DNA of 64,000 nucleotides from Kordia sp965283645 (GCF_965283645.1 NZ_CBDIPG010000001.1:1426001-1490000); one strand, 5' to 3'; positions 23,965 to 33,348 are shown, counted from the stretch's first letter. The notes: generated from the letters alone by a model not told the origin. Numbers and translations: made by a program.

Positions 23965-24264
23965 TGCTGATGTAAAATTTGTATATCACTTTTGTAGAGA
24001 GTCTTCGCATGTAAAAGCAATAGATGTTATATTTATATAAAAATTGTTTTCCCCTTTTCGATTCTCGAACATGCTAAAAAGGAGTGCAAAATTACCATTA
24101 TTATTTTGATTTACAAACTAATACTATATAAATAGACCTGCTTTTATTCTATTTGACTATAAAAATTGATTTTCATCGAAAAAATAGATTATAACATATA
24201 CATAACTTAATATTATTTTTTTTGAGTTATCTTTATAATATTAATAATTAAAATATAAAGAAGA
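23965..24264. other. divergent promoter region between rpsA and the BON-LysM gene
   Basis: Exactly 300 AT-rich bases with no open frame of interest and no RNA-gene signature. Promoters for both flanking genes must lie here, but I could not settle on specific -33/-7 pairs. Confidence 0.45.
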
Positions 24265-24645
24265 ATGAGTGTAAAATCAAAATATCAAGGAGTTCTTGAC
24301 CTTGGTGAGACTTTAGGAATCCAAAATGGTAATGTTGAAGAGGCAAATGGAGTATTGAAAGTTTCAGGTGTTGCAGGAACGCCACACGAAAAGAATTTAA
24401 TGTGGGACAAAATCAAAGAAGTTGGTGGAGAGTTGCCATCTGATATAGAAGCAGATATTAAAGTTGCTGACGAATCTGTGTATCACCGTCATACTGTTGA
24501 AAGTGGAGACACATTAGGGAAAATTGCAAAGCAGTATTATGGAAAAGCAGGAAAGTATACTGCTATTTTTGAAGCAAATACAAATATTTTAAAGAACCCG
24601 GATGTAATTCATCCAGGACAAGAGTTGGTTATTCCAAACTTATAA
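24265..24645 (+). CDS. BON-LysM domain protein (Kbp/YgaU-like)
   Basis: A 126-residue protein. Residues about 5-65 form a BON-like domain (VLKVSGVAGTPHEKNLMWDKI), and residues 76-124 a LysM domain (HTVESGDTLGKIAKQYYGKA ... PGQELVIP). The same two-domain layout occurs in E. coli Kbp (YgaU), a potassium-binding protein linked to envelope stress. There is no signal peptide, as in Kbp. A stand-alone gene with a strong terminator. Confidence 0.88.
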   Translation: MSVKSKYQGVLDLGETLGIQNGNVEEANGVLKVSGVAGTPHEKNLMWDKIKEVGGELPSDIEADIKVADESVYHRHTVESGDTLGKIAKQYYGKAGKYTAIFEANTNILKNPDVIHPGQELVIPNL

Positions 24646-24662
24646 TAGCTTCCCATATAATA

Positions 24663-24705
24663 ACACATAAAAAAAGCTTCCAAATTGGAAGCTTTTTTTA
24701 TGTGT
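24663..24705. terminator. long bidirectional terminator between BON-LysM gene and cmk
   Basis: A near-perfect 43-base palindrome (ACACATAAAAAAAGCTTCC and its complement) centred on 24684. It serves both convergent genes and overlaps the last codons of cmk. Confidence 0.85.
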
Positions 24706-25387
24706 TTATAGTTCGTTGTGCTAAGTTCATAATACGATCAAATTGTTCTTTGAGTCCCATATCACTATTATCAAAAGCAATAGCATCTGTAGCTTGTCGC
24801 AATGGCGAATCTTCTCGATGCGAATCTATATAGTCTCTGTTTTGTACGTTTCGTAATACTTCTTCATACTTTACATCATCTCCATTGTCAATGAGTTCTT
24901 TGTAACGTCGCATGGCACGTTTTTCTGGTGAAGCGGTCATGAATAATTTAAGTTCTGCATCAGGAAAAACGACAGTTCCAATGTCTCTTCCGTCCATGAC
25001 AATACCTTTGTCTTTGCCCATTTTTTGTTGTTGTTTTACCAACTGATATCGAACTTCAGGAACAGCCGCAACTTTGCTTACATAGTTTGAAACGTTCATG
25101 GTTCTGATTTCTTTTTCAACATTTTCAGCATTTAAGTACATTTCGGCAAAACCGACATTTTCATTGTACACAAACGTTAAGTCAATCAAATTTAAATCTG
25201 CTACTAAATCATTGATAGAAAAGTTTTCTGCATCAATAAATCCTTTGCGAAGTGCATACAACGTAACAGCTCTGTACATAGCGCCAGTATCAACATATAT
25301 ATATTCTAATGCGTTGGCAAGTTGTTTTGCAATCGTACTTTTTCCTGTAGATGAAAAGCCATCAATGGCTATGGTAATTTTTTTCAT
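24698..25387 (-). CDS. cmk: (d)CMP kinase
   Basis: A 229-residue nucleoside monophosphate kinase with P-loop GFSSTGKST (10-18), TGAMYRAVT, and the lid segment MDGRDIGTVVFP. It phosphorylates CMP and dCMP using ATP in the cytoplasm. Its last codons lie inside the bidirectional terminator. porQ lies 37 bases upstream on the same strand. Confidence 0.95.
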   Translation of the reverse strand: MKKITIAIDGFSSTGKSTIAKQLANALEYIYVDTGAMYRAVTLYALRKGFIDAENFSINDLVADLNLIDLTFVYNENVGFAEMYLNAENVEKEIRTMNVSNYVSKVAAVPEVRYQLVKQQQKMGKDKGIVMDGRDIGTVVFPDAELKLFMTASPEKRAMRRYKELIDNGDDVKYEEVLRNVQNRDYIDSHREDSPLRQATDAIAFDNSDMGLKEQFDRIMNLAQRTINT

Positions 25388-25424
25388 GACGTAGTACTTT
25401 GTAAATGCGCTGTAGCGTGCATGA

Positions 25425-26444
25425 TTATTGTAAGTTTACCGTTACACCAAACATACTTGTGTTGGCCGCAACAGAATATCTTGCATACGTATAATCAAAT
25501 TTTAGTTTGTTGATGCGAAGTCCAAATCCTGCGGTAATTCCTGAAAAATTACGTTGATCAACTATTTTCAGTTCTTCTCCTCTTCTGAAGTTATACCCCA
25601 ATCGGATATTGAATCCTTTGTCTGGAAACACTTCCATTCCTATGATTGTGTGACGAATTAAGTTTTTTAGAAAAGTTACTTCTTCTTCTGTAACGCCACC
25701 TTCAATTGATTGTTCTGCCCTGTTTGGATTCGCGAAAGCAATATTCCATTGTTGCAAGTTTTCAAATGTTAAGTGCCAACGAATTGGAACGTGTTCTAGT
25801 TTTTGAGAAATTCCAAAGATTAACTCAAATGGTAATTGTTCTTGTAAACCTGCATATGTTGTAAATTGGAATCCTAAGTTTCGTGCCGCTAAAGCAATAT
25901 TTAGTTCTAATTCTTCATTTATGTACATAATTCCAAGATCTACAGCACCTCCAAATGAATTGTATTGTTCTAGTTTTGAATTGATAAATTTTGCATTTCC
26001 TCCAATATGAATATCTGTCCAAGGAATGTTATATGCATATCCCATGGATAGTGCAATTTCATTACCTGTAAAACTTCCTGTTTCATTTCCTTGCTCATCA
26101 TAACCGTCAAATTGCCCATAACTTACATAGGTAACTCCTGCATGAAAAGTTTGTACTCTTCTATCCCATGTATACGCATACGAAGCCGATCCGTAATTTA
26201 CATCACCTAAATAGTTAACATAATTTAAAGATAAGTGATTATCCATTCTATAATTAATACTAGCAGGATTGAATAGTGCTTGCGTTACATCTTGGTCGTA
26301 ATTGGTTATTACTTTTCCTCCAAGTGCGGCTTGCCTAGGTGATGAAATTAAGTTTAAAAACTGATACGTATATCTTCCACCAATTTGTGCGGAAGCTATC
26401 GTTGTTATAAACAAAAAAAAGTATAAGAGGTTTTTTTTCTGCAT
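25425..26444 (-). CDS. porQ: type IX secretion system protein PorQ
   Basis: A 339-residue outer-membrane barrel protein with a signal peptide (LLYFFLFITTIASAQIGG). The segment SSPRQAALGGKVITNYDQDV near residue 33-52 followed by NPASINY is characteristic of PorQ and related PorV/PorP-like barrels, and the remainder is beta strands ending in GVTVNLQ. PorQ is associated with the type IX secretion and C-terminal signal processing apparatus of gliding Bacteroidota. It lies directly upstream of cmk, an association seen in other Flavobacteriia as far as I recall. Confidence 0.85.
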   Translation of the reverse strand: MQKKNLLYFFLFITTIASAQIGGRYTYQFLNLISSPRQAALGGKVITNYDQDVTQALFNPASINYRMDNHLSLNYVNYLGDVNYGSASYAYTWDRRVQTFHAGVTYVSYGQFDGYDEQGNETGSFTGNEIALSMGYAYNIPWTDIHIGGNAKFINSKLEQYNSFGGAVDLGIMYINEELELNIALAARNLGFQFTTYAGLQEQLPFELIFGISQKLEHVPIRWHLTFENLQQWNIAFANPNRAEQSIEGGVTEEEVTFLKNLIRHTIIGMEVFPDKGFNIRLGYNFRRGEELKIVDQRNFSGITAGFGLRINKLKFDYTYARYSVAANTSMFGVTVNLQ

Positions 26445-26756
26445 GGGTGCAAAGTAACTAAAATCTTTATTTAAAACGTTTAGATATCATAAATATTTTA
26501 TGCTTTTTAATAAAATTAATAGATATTTCATTTTCTGTTTTTTTTTCAAGCTTAAAAGCACTTTTTCTTCAATAACCCTATATATGCATTGACTTTTCGT
26601 GGCTCAATACCTAATGATCTTTTATAAAACAGCACATAGTTTCTTTGTTTTTCTTCTAAGATTCGTCTTACATTACATACGAGTTAACTCTATAATGGAG
26701 GATCCAAAAAAGCCATTTAAAACATTAGAGTATGGATTAATTATAATCAAACTATT
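26445..26756. other. gene-free upstream region of the radical SAM RiPP unit
   Basis: About 310 bases between the porQ start and the divergent precursor gene. I see no open frame of interest. The promoters for both directions must lie here; there is no perfect TAnnTTTG box before the precursor that I would defend. Confidence 0.45.
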
Positions 26757-27026
26757 ATGAAAAAAAAATTTTTTTTACACAAAACTGTTGATGCTTTAAC
26801 TGAAAAGCAAGTTACCGATTTAAACAACGTTTTTGGAGGATTATCACAAGGATCTGTTGATGCTTCAGGTCTTGTGTATGACGATGATATTATTTACATC
26901 CCAACTGGTGGTGGTGGACCAAGATGTCCATGGGGATATTACTGGCATGAAGGTGTTCAAAGATGCATAAAGGATGGAACATATCCAGAATTACCACATG
27001 ATCACGCTCATGTAAGATTAGGATAA
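26757..27026 (+). CDS. candidate RiPP precursor for the adjacent radical SAM enzyme
   Basis: An 89-residue peptide. Residues 1-28 look like a leader ending in double glycine (KQVTDLNNVFGG). The core contains a low-complexity hinge (PTGGGG, 49-54) and then CPWGYYWHEGVQRC (57-70), with two Cys flanking the aromatic cluster Trp59, Tyr61, Tyr62, Trp63 and His64, and ends HDHAHVRLG. Aromatic residues inside short motifs are the substrates of cyclophane-forming radical SAM enzymes. The last codons lie inside a strong hairpin, and an FxsB-like radical SAM gene begins about 115 bases downstream. I know no described precursor family with this core. Confidence 0.72.
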   Translation: MKKKFFLHKTVDALTEKQVTDLNNVFGGLSQGSVDASGLVYDDDIIYIPTGGGGPRCPWGYYWHEGVQRCIKDGTYPELPHDHAHVRLG

Positions 27027-27038
27027 TCTTACGAGCGT
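27004..27038 (+). terminator. hairpin overlapping the precursor stop codon
   Basis: Arms ACGCTC-(AT bulge)-GTAAGATTA and TAATCTTAC-GAGCGT pair over 15 bp with a GGA loop, covering the last seven codons and the stop. An AT-rich stretch (aaaatatttt) follows rather than a pure T run. It may act as an attenuator or mRNA-end stabiliser. Confidence 0.6.
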
Positions 27039-27049
27039 AAAATATTTTC

Positions 27050-27108
27050 CAGTTGCCCAACAACTTACAATACTTAAATATTGTTTAGTTTAACACGTTG
27101 GGCAACTG
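27050..27108 (+). promoter_or_regulatory. 12-bp perfect inverted repeat between precursor and radical SAM genes
   Basis: CAGTTGCCCAAC (27050-27061) and GTTGGGCAACTG (27097-27108) are perfect complements enclosing an inner hairpin ACAATA / TATTGT (27067-27084). It ends 34 bases before the radical SAM start codon. It could partially terminate transcription to give more precursor than enzyme, or act as a protein-binding site. Confidence 0.65.
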
Positions 27109-27142
27109 TTTCATCACATGTTTCAAATTAAAAAGCCTTCCT

Positions 27143-28360
27143 ATGGATTTCAATCGATTAGTATTAAAAGTTGCCAGCAGATGTAATTTAAATTGCTCTT
27201 ACTGTTTCATGTATAATTTAGGAGATTCTACTTTTAGAAATCAACCAAAATTCATGAAAGAAAGCATGATTCCAACTATTATTGAACGTGTTGCTAATTA
27301 TTTAAAGGAATATCCTCAAGAAGTATTCACATTCACTTTTCATGGAGGCGAACCGTTATTGATTGATAAATCCTATTTTGGGAAATTTATCTCACAAGCG
27401 GCAACGTTAAAAGAACAATTTCCCGACACTACGTTTGACTACAATATCCAAACAAATGGCGTATTGATTGATGAGGATTGGGCAGCAGTATTAAAGAAAT
27501 GGCGAATTTTCCCAGGCGTAAGTTTGGATGGAACCAAGAAAGCGCACGACATGTATCGTGTAGATCATAAAGAAAATGGAAGTTATGATGATGTCATAAA
27601 AGGCTTAAAATTACTGAAACGGAAACTTGGTTTTGTTTCCGTAATTAGTGTTATGAATATTGACGAAACAGCAGAAACCACGTATAAACATCTTACTGAT
27701 ATTTCTTCTGACTATGTAAATTTCTTGTTACCAGATTATACACATGATAGTTTCCCGTATGAATCAAAAGCCATGGGAAACTGGCTAATTGAATTGTATG
27801 ATTTATGGATTGCGGATGCAAATAGGCCTGTTATTCCATTCTTAAACGGATTGACGAATGCCATATTAGGTTCTAGTAAATCAAAACGACACGAAGCACA
27901 TGCACTAGTTATTGAAACAAATGGCGATATTGAAGCGATTGATTCCTTAAAAGGTTGTGGTGAAGGTTTTACCAAAACCAACATGAATATTTTTACACAT
28001 GATTTTAAAGAAATTGTAAAACTTCCGCTTGGAAAATTATATTTTGAAGATAGCACTGAAAAATTGTGCACAAAATGTTTAGAATGTCCTGTTGTTGATA
28101 TCTGTAAAGGTGGACGTTTGGTACATCGTCATAAGCAGGAAAACGGATTCAATAACCCTTCAGTTTATTGTGAAGATATGATTATGATTATTTCGCACAT
28201 TCAAAACAAAATGATGGAATTAGTACCAAGTATGTATGATGACAGCATTTCTAAAATGGACGCTACAGAAATTATTGATTATTTAAACCAACTTGATATG
28301 TCCGATATTGAAGAAACATATAAAAAAGATTTAGAGTTTTTTAGTGTTCAACCTGTATAA
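27143..28360 (+). CDS. FxsB-like radical SAM/SPASM peptide maturase
   Basis: Using the ATG at 27143 (MDFNRLVLKVASRC) the product has 405 residues; the longer frame from 27098 would run through an inverted repeat. The radical SAM cluster is Cys14-x3-Cys18-x2-Cys21 (CNLNCSYC). HGGEP is at 67-71, and the C-terminal SPASM-type region has Cys272, 309, 312, 315, 321 and 343 in the arrangement CTKCLECPVVDICKGG ... NGFNNPSVYC, which is the FxsB pattern. FxsB-type and related enzymes (3-CyFE group) form cyclophane cross-links between an aromatic ring and a nearby side chain in peptide precursors. The adjacent 89-residue peptide is the likely substrate. No transporter or protease gene is adjacent. Confidence 0.85.
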   Translation: MDFNRLVLKVASRCNLNCSYCFMYNLGDSTFRNQPKFMKESMIPTIIERVANYLKEYPQEVFTFTFHGGEPLLIDKSYFGKFISQAATLKEQFPDTTFDYNIQTNGVLIDEDWAAVLKKWRIFPGVSLDGTKKAHDMYRVDHKENGSYDDVIKGLKLLKRKLGFVSVISVMNIDETAETTYKHLTDISSDYVNFLLPDYTHDSFPYESKAMGNWLIELYDLWIADANRPVIPFLNGLTNAILGSSKSKRHEAHALVIETNGDIEAIDSLKGCGEGFTKTNMNIFTHDFKEIVKLPLGKLYFEDSTEKLCTKCLECPVVDICKGGRLVHRHKQENGFNNPSVYCEDMIMIISHIQNKMMELVPSMYDDSISKMDATEIIDYLNQLDMSDIEETYKKDLEFFSVQPV

Positions 28361-28416
28361 AAACAGCAAACGTTCAAAACCCTAAATCCTTTTTAATTTA
28401 TCAGTTTATTAATTGT

Positions 28417-30870
28417 TTAGAGTGCTTTGTGATTTTTCACGCTTTCTTTTGTGATCGCGTGTTTAATCACGTCACTCATTTCTGTTACATAGTGAAACGT
28501 AAGTCCTTTTAAATACGATTCTTTTATTTCTAAAATATCACGTTCGTTTTGCTTACACATAATAATTTCTTTAATTCCTGCTCGCTTTGCCGCAAGAATT
28601 TTTTCTTTTATTCCGCCAACTGGCAACACTTTTCCACGCAATGTAATTTCTCCAGTCATGGCAACATCTTTCTTCACTTTTTTCTGTGTGAATAATGATA
28701 CTAACGACGTCAACATGGTAATTCCGGCACTTGGTCCATCTTTTGGTGTGGCGCCTTCAGGTACGTGAATATGTACATTGTATTTTTGAAATACTTCTGG
28801 ATCAATTCCTAAAGTATCTGCATTCGATTTCATGTATTCCATTGCAATCGTAGCGGATTCTTTCATCACTTTTCCTAAGTTTCCTGTAATGGATAAGTTT
28901 CCTTTTCCTTTGGAAAGAATTGATTCTATAAATAAAATATCACCACCAACACTTGTCCAAGCTAACCCTGTAACAACGCCCGCAACATCATTATTTTCAT
29001 ATTTATTACGTTCCATACGTGCCGGACCTAATACATCAATGATAATATCATTTGTGACTTTCTTCTCATAACTTTCTTCCATTGCAATTGATTTGGCAGC
29101 ATACCGAACCATTTTGGCAAGTTGCTTTTCCAAACCACGTACACCACTTTCACGTGTGTATCCTTCTACAATTTTTTCAAGTTGCTTCTTCCCTATTTTT
29201 AAATCTTTATTGGTAAGTCCGTGTTCTTTCAATTGTTTTCCTAACAAATGTTTTCCACCAATTTCAACTTTTTCTTCCGTTGTATAACCTGTTACATTAA
29301 TGATTTCCATACGATCACGTAATGCTGGTTGAATGGTGCTTAAGCTATTTGCTGTTGCGATAAACATCACTTTTGACAAATCGTAGCCCATTTCTAAAAA
29401 GTTGTCATAAAACGCTGTGTTTTGCTCAGGATCTAATACTTCTAACATTGCAGAAGATGGATCTCCATTGTGACTGCTGGATAGCTTATCAATTTCGTCC
29501 AACACAAATACAGGGTTTGAAGTTCCCGCTTTTTTCAAGCTTTGAATAATTCGTCCTGGCATTGCTCCAATATACGTTTTTCTGTGTCCACGAATTTCCG
29601 CTTCATCACGCAATCCACCTAATGAAATACGCACATATTCTCTTCCTAACGCTTCTGCAATTGATCTTCCCAACGAAGTTTTTCCAACACCTGGAGGTCC
29701 ATATAAACATAAAATTGGCGATTTCATATCATTACGAAGCTTTAAAACGGCTAAGTATTCTATGATTCGTTTTTTTACATCTTCCAAACCAGAATGATCA
29801 CGATCTAAAATAACTTGTGCTTTTTTCAGATTGAATTTATCCTTACTGAATTCATTCCAAGGCAAATCTAAAAACAACTCCAAATAATTACGCTGAATTG
29901 AATATTCCGCTACTTGCGGATTCATACGCTTCATTTTTGCGAGTTCTTTTTCAAAATGCTTCTTTATATTTTCGTCCCACTTTTTCTTTTTCCCTTTGGC
30001 ACGCATTTCTTCAACTTCCTGCTCATACGAAACGCCGCCGCCCAATTCTTCTTGGATGGTTTTCATTTGTTGTTGCAAGAAATATTCACGCTGTTGCTGA
30101 TCTAAATCGTGACGAACTTTTGACTGAATATCATTTTTCAATTCAAGTTGTTGCATTTCCAGATTCATAAACTTTAACGTTGCCAATGCACGTTCTTTCA
30201 AATCTGTAATTGCTAACAATTCTTGTTTGTCTTTTACAGACAAATTCATATTTGATGATATGAAATTGATTAAGAATGAAGAGCTTTCAATATTTTTGAT
30301 TGCAAATGATGCTTCCGACGGAATGTTTGGACTTTCTTTTATGATAAGTAATGCCAAATCTTTGATTGATTCTAAAATGGCACGGAATTCTTCATCCGTA
30401 ACTTCTGGTCGTGTTTCAGGCACTTCTTTTACAGTTGCTTCCATATATGGATCTTCTTGCAACATATGATCAATGGCAAATCGTTTTTTACCTTGTATGA
30501 TAATCGTTGTATTTCCATCTGGCATTTGCAGTACGCGCAAAATTCGGGCAACCGTACCTAACGTATTAATATCTTCTAACGTAGGATTTTCAACAGCTTC
30601 ATCTTTTTGTGAAACAACTCCAATTACTTTTCCTCCATTGTTGGCATCTTTAATCAACTGAATAGATTTGTCTCTTCCGGCTGTAATAGGAATAACAACT
30701 CCTGGGAACAATACTGTATTTCGTAACGGAAGTATTGGCAACTTACTAGGCAATACTTCTCTATTAATTTCCTCTTCATCTTCGGGCGTCATTAACGGAA
30801 TTAATTCCGCATCTTCATCAATGGATTGAAATGACAAACTGTCCATATTTAAAAACTTTGTTTTGCTCAT
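28417..30870 (-). CDS. lon: ATP-dependent protease Lon
   Basis: An 817-residue protein with the LAN substrate-recognition domain (KLPILPLRNTVLFPGVVIP, about 43-61), AAA+ domain with Walker A GPPGVGKTS, and the Ser-Lys protease domain with the catalytic Ser in DGPSAG and Lys in the GKVLPVGGIKEK segment. It degrades damaged and regulatory proteins in the cytoplasm. It ends about 55 bases from the radical SAM gene and is convergent with it. A 7-bp stem hairpin (CATTCTG / CAGAATG) lies just upstream of the start at 30889-30911. Confidence 0.97.
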   Translation of the reverse strand: MSKTKFLNMDSLSFQSIDEDAELIPLMTPEDEEEINREVLPSKLPILPLRNTVLFPGVVIPITAGRDKSIQLIKDANNGGKVIGVVSQKDEAVENPTLEDINTLGTVARILRVLQMPDGNTTIIIQGKKRFAIDHMLQEDPYMEATVKEVPETRPEVTDEEFRAILESIKDLALLIIKESPNIPSEASFAIKNIESSSFLINFISSNMNLSVKDKQELLAITDLKERALATLKFMNLEMQQLELKNDIQSKVRHDLDQQQREYFLQQQMKTIQEELGGGVSYEQEVEEMRAKGKKKKWDENIKKHFEKELAKMKRMNPQVAEYSIQRNYLELFLDLPWNEFSKDKFNLKKAQVILDRDHSGLEDVKKRIIEYLAVLKLRNDMKSPILCLYGPPGVGKTSLGRSIAEALGREYVRISLGGLRDEAEIRGHRKTYIGAMPGRIIQSLKKAGTSNPVFVLDEIDKLSSSHNGDPSSAMLEVLDPEQNTAFYDNFLEMGYDLSKVMFIATANSLSTIQPALRDRMEIINVTGYTTEEKVEIGGKHLLGKQLKEHGLTNKDLKIGKKQLEKIVEGYTRESGVRGLEKQLAKMVRYAAKSIAMEESYEKKVTNDIIIDVLGPARMERNKYENNDVAGVVTGLAWTSVGGDILFIESILSKGKGNLSITGNLGKVMKESATIAMEYMKSNADTLGIDPEVFQKYNVHIHVPEGATPKDGPSAGITMLTSLVSLFTQKKVKKDVAMTGEITLRGKVLPVGGIKEKILAAKRAGIKEIIMCKQNERDILEIKESYLKGLTFHYVTEMSDVIKHAITKESVKNHKAL

Positions 30871-31117
30871 ATTATATTTCTAGGTCATTCTGTCATAGTA
30901 GCCAGAATGAAAATCTATATTTCTTTTATGTATGTCGTTTAAACTACTAGAAATCAACAGCAATTCGCTACCTATCTAGTATTCTATACTATTTTAAGTC
31001 AATTGTTATGCCAAGCTTTTACTTTGAAAACATTAAAATTCAAGAAATATTAAATAATTTTAGCCAAAAGTGTAACAAACTAATTTTTCTGTAATCTTTA
31101 CAATAAACTAAAACTTT

Positions 31118-31672
31118 TTGAGCCACCAAAAGTTACATACTGAACAACTCATTACGTTGTGCAAAGAAGGAAACCAAACTGCGCAAATGGAGATTTACAA
31201 TCGCTATTACAAAGCGATGTATAATACTGCATTTCGAATTTTAAAAGATAGCGCAGAAGCAGAAGATGCCATGCAAGAATCATTTTTAAATGCATTTTTG
31301 AAATTGGACTCTTTTAGTGAAGAAGTTTCATTCGGAGCATGGTTAAAGAAAATTGTAGTGAACAAAAGTATTTACTTGTATAAAAAACAACAACGAAAAG
31401 AAGAAATTCCTTTTGACAATGTATTACATAAGGTCGAAGATAATGACGGAATTGCTTCGGATGAAGAGTTTACAAGCTTACAGGCTCAAAAAGTATTGCA
31501 GACTTTGAAAACACTGAAGGAAAATTACAGAGTTTCTTTGACCTTACATTTGATTGAAGGGTTTGATTATGATGAAATTTGTAGCATTTTGGATATTAGC
31601 TATGCAAATTGTAGAACAATGATTTCCAGAGCAAAAGAGAGTTTGCGAAAAAAATTAGAATTATGCGCATGA
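31118..31672 (+). CDS. ECF-type sigma factor
   Basis: A 184-residue sigma factor read from TTG at 31118 (SHQKLHTEQLITLCKEGN); no in-frame ATG gives a full region 2, so TTG is accepted. Region 2 (RILKDSAEAEDAMQESFLNA) and region 4 (GFDYDEICSILDISYANCRT) are clear. It overlaps the following membrane gene by 4 bases (ATGA), a sign of translational coupling, as usual for sigma/anti-sigma pairs. Confidence 0.88.
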   Translation: MSHQKLHTEQLITLCKEGNQTAQMEIYNRYYKAMYNTAFRILKDSAEAEDAMQESFLNAFLKLDSFSEEVSFGAWLKKIVVNKSIYLYKKQQRKEEIPFDNVLHKVEDNDGIASDEEFTSLQAQKVLQTLKTLKENYRVSLTLHLIEGFDYDEICSILDISYANCRTMISRAKESLRKKLELCA

Positions 31673-32238
31673 AAGAAGAAGATAACATTTCGAAATTGTT
31701 TGAACGATTAGAAGGAGCGTTTGATGTAGAAACGCCTGATGCAAATCATGAAAATAGATTTTTGACAAAATTAAAACAACAGCAAGAGCAACAAGAAGCA
31801 GCAGATGATACTACGAAACCTGTGATTTTATTTACTTGGTGGAAACCAATTGCAGCAGCTTGTGTTATTTTATTGAGCTTAGGAATTTTTATCGGTTCTA
31901 ATGTTCAGTTTGGTTCAGAAACACAAGAAGTAACGTTTTCGCCAGAAGTAGAAAATTCACAAATGTATTTTGCTTCGTTGATTGAAGAAGAACTCTCCAA
32001 AGTTAAAGCTGCAGAAGATGAAGACACAAAAGAAATTATACAAGATGCATTATTACAATTGAAACGCTTGGAAAACGATTATACAGATTTAAAAAATCAA
32101 TTGATTGAACACGGAGACGACAAACGTATTTTATATGCAATGGTTACAAACTTTCAACTTCGCATTGACTTGTTAAAAAATGTATTAGTACAAATTGAAG
32201 AAATTAAATTATTCAAAAATGAAGACACAATTATATAA
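31669..32238 (+). CDS. membrane protein, putative anti-sigma factor
   Basis: A product of about 189 residues. The ATG at 31669 overlaps the sigma-factor stop as ATGA and is preferred to the ATG two codons upstream. The N-terminal 60 residues are cytoplasmic and charged (DNISKLFERLEGAFDVETPD). A transmembrane helix is at about 63-80 (KPIAAACVILLSLGIFIGS), followed by a helical periplasmic region rich in Glu and Leu. It resembles the anti-sigma partners seen with DUF4097/GIN operons in Flavobacteria. It overlaps the next gene by 20 bases. Confidence 0.72.
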   Translation: MKEEDNISKLFERLEGAFDVETPDANHENRFLTKLKQQQEQQEAADDTTKPVILFTWWKPIAAACVILLSLGIFIGSNVQFGSETQEVTFSPEVENSQMYFASLIEEELSKVKAAEDEDTKEIIQDALLQLKRLENDYTDLKNQLIEHGDDKRILYAMVTNFQLRIDLLKNVLVQIEEIKLFKNEDTII

Positions 32239-33310
32239 ATATATAGTATTCGCATTTTTACTACCTGTTCTAATTTTTGCCAATAATGGTAAGAAGATGA
32301 ACGGAAAATATACCAAAGAAAAAACGATTACAAAAGAGTTTTCAGTAGCTTCAGATGCACTTTTAAAAGTGTCTAATAGTTACGGAGTTGTTCATATGAC
32401 TTCTTGGGATAAAAACACAGTAGCAATTGAAGTTGTGATTAAAACCAACGGAGATTCAGCGGATAAAGTAAGTGAGCGTTTGGGACAAATTGATGTTGAT
32501 TTTAACAATACACAGTCAATGGTAAATGCAAGTACTCGTTTTGGTAAAAACAAAGCAAAATCTTGGTGGAAATGGAATAAACGTAATAAAGTAAATGTAA
32601 CCGTAAATTACACGATTAAATTCCCGAAAGGAAATGAAGTAAATGTTTCTAATGATTACGGTTCAATTTTCTTAAATCGTGCTGAAAACAAAGTTTCACT
32701 AAATATTGATCATGGAACTATGGAAATTGGAGAGTTATTAGCGGATGATAATTCTTTGAATTTTGATTACACAAATAATGTAACAATTGCGTACATGAAA
32801 AGCGGACGAATTAACGCCGATTATTCTTCATTTACTGTTAATAATGCTGAAAACATTGAGCTAAATGCCGATCATACAAAATCGCAGTTTGGAACTATTA
32901 GCTATATCGAATATAATTGTGATTACAATATATTACAAATTGAACAAGCGTATAATGTAAAAGGTTCGGGTGATTACTTGTCGTTACGCCTAGGCGGAAT
33001 TTCAGGAAACTTAGACTTAACCGCAGATTATGGTTCCATCAAAATTGAAGAAATGACAGACGATGCAGGAGATATCAGAATTGAATCAGAATTGGCAACC
33101 ATCAAAATTGGATACAATGCACAGTATAACTTTAACTTCAAATTGAATCTTGAATACACAAGTCTTAAAGGTTATGAAGATTTCACCATGAATAAAAAGC
33201 GAGTTGAATCTAAAGAACGCTATTATGAAGGGTTTCATAGAGACAAAACTAGTGGTAACAACGTACATATTAACTCAGAATACGGAAGTATCCGATTCGA
33301 AAAACTATAA
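32219..33310 (+). CDS. secreted DUF4097-like beta-helical protein
   Basis: The ATG at 32219 gives a signal peptide (MKTQLYKYIVFAFLLPVLIFAN); the frame's earlier ATG (32195) would place eight residues before it. The mature part (about 340 residues) is made of repetitive short strands with Asn/Asp/Ser-Gly turns (SNSYGVVHMTSWDKN, VSNDYGSIFLNRAE, TADYGSIKIEE), the pattern of DUF4097 and related right-handed beta-helix 'adhesin-like' proteins. It is periplasmic or surface exposed. Third gene of the sigma/anti-sigma operon. Function unknown; adhesion or envelope-stress buffering are guesses. Confidence 0.8.
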   Translation: MKTQLYKYIVFAFLLPVLIFANNGKKMNGKYTKEKTITKEFSVASDALLKVSNSYGVVHMTSWDKNTVAIEVVIKTNGDSADKVSERLGQIDVDFNNTQSMVNASTRFGKNKAKSWWKWNKRNKVNVTVNYTIKFPKGNEVNVSNDYGSIFLNRAENKVSLNIDHGTMEIGELLADDNSLNFDYTNNVTIAYMKSGRINADYSSFTVNNAENIELNADHTKSQFGTISYIEYNCDYNILQIEQAYNVKGSGDYLSLRLGGISGNLDLTADYGSIKIEEMTDDAGDIRIESELATIKIGYNAQYNFNFKLNLEYTSLKGYEDFTMNKKRVESKERYYEGFHRDKTSGNNVHINSEYGSIRFEKL

Positions 33311-33348
33311 AATCATCAATTAAAATTAACGAACTAATAACAGAAATT

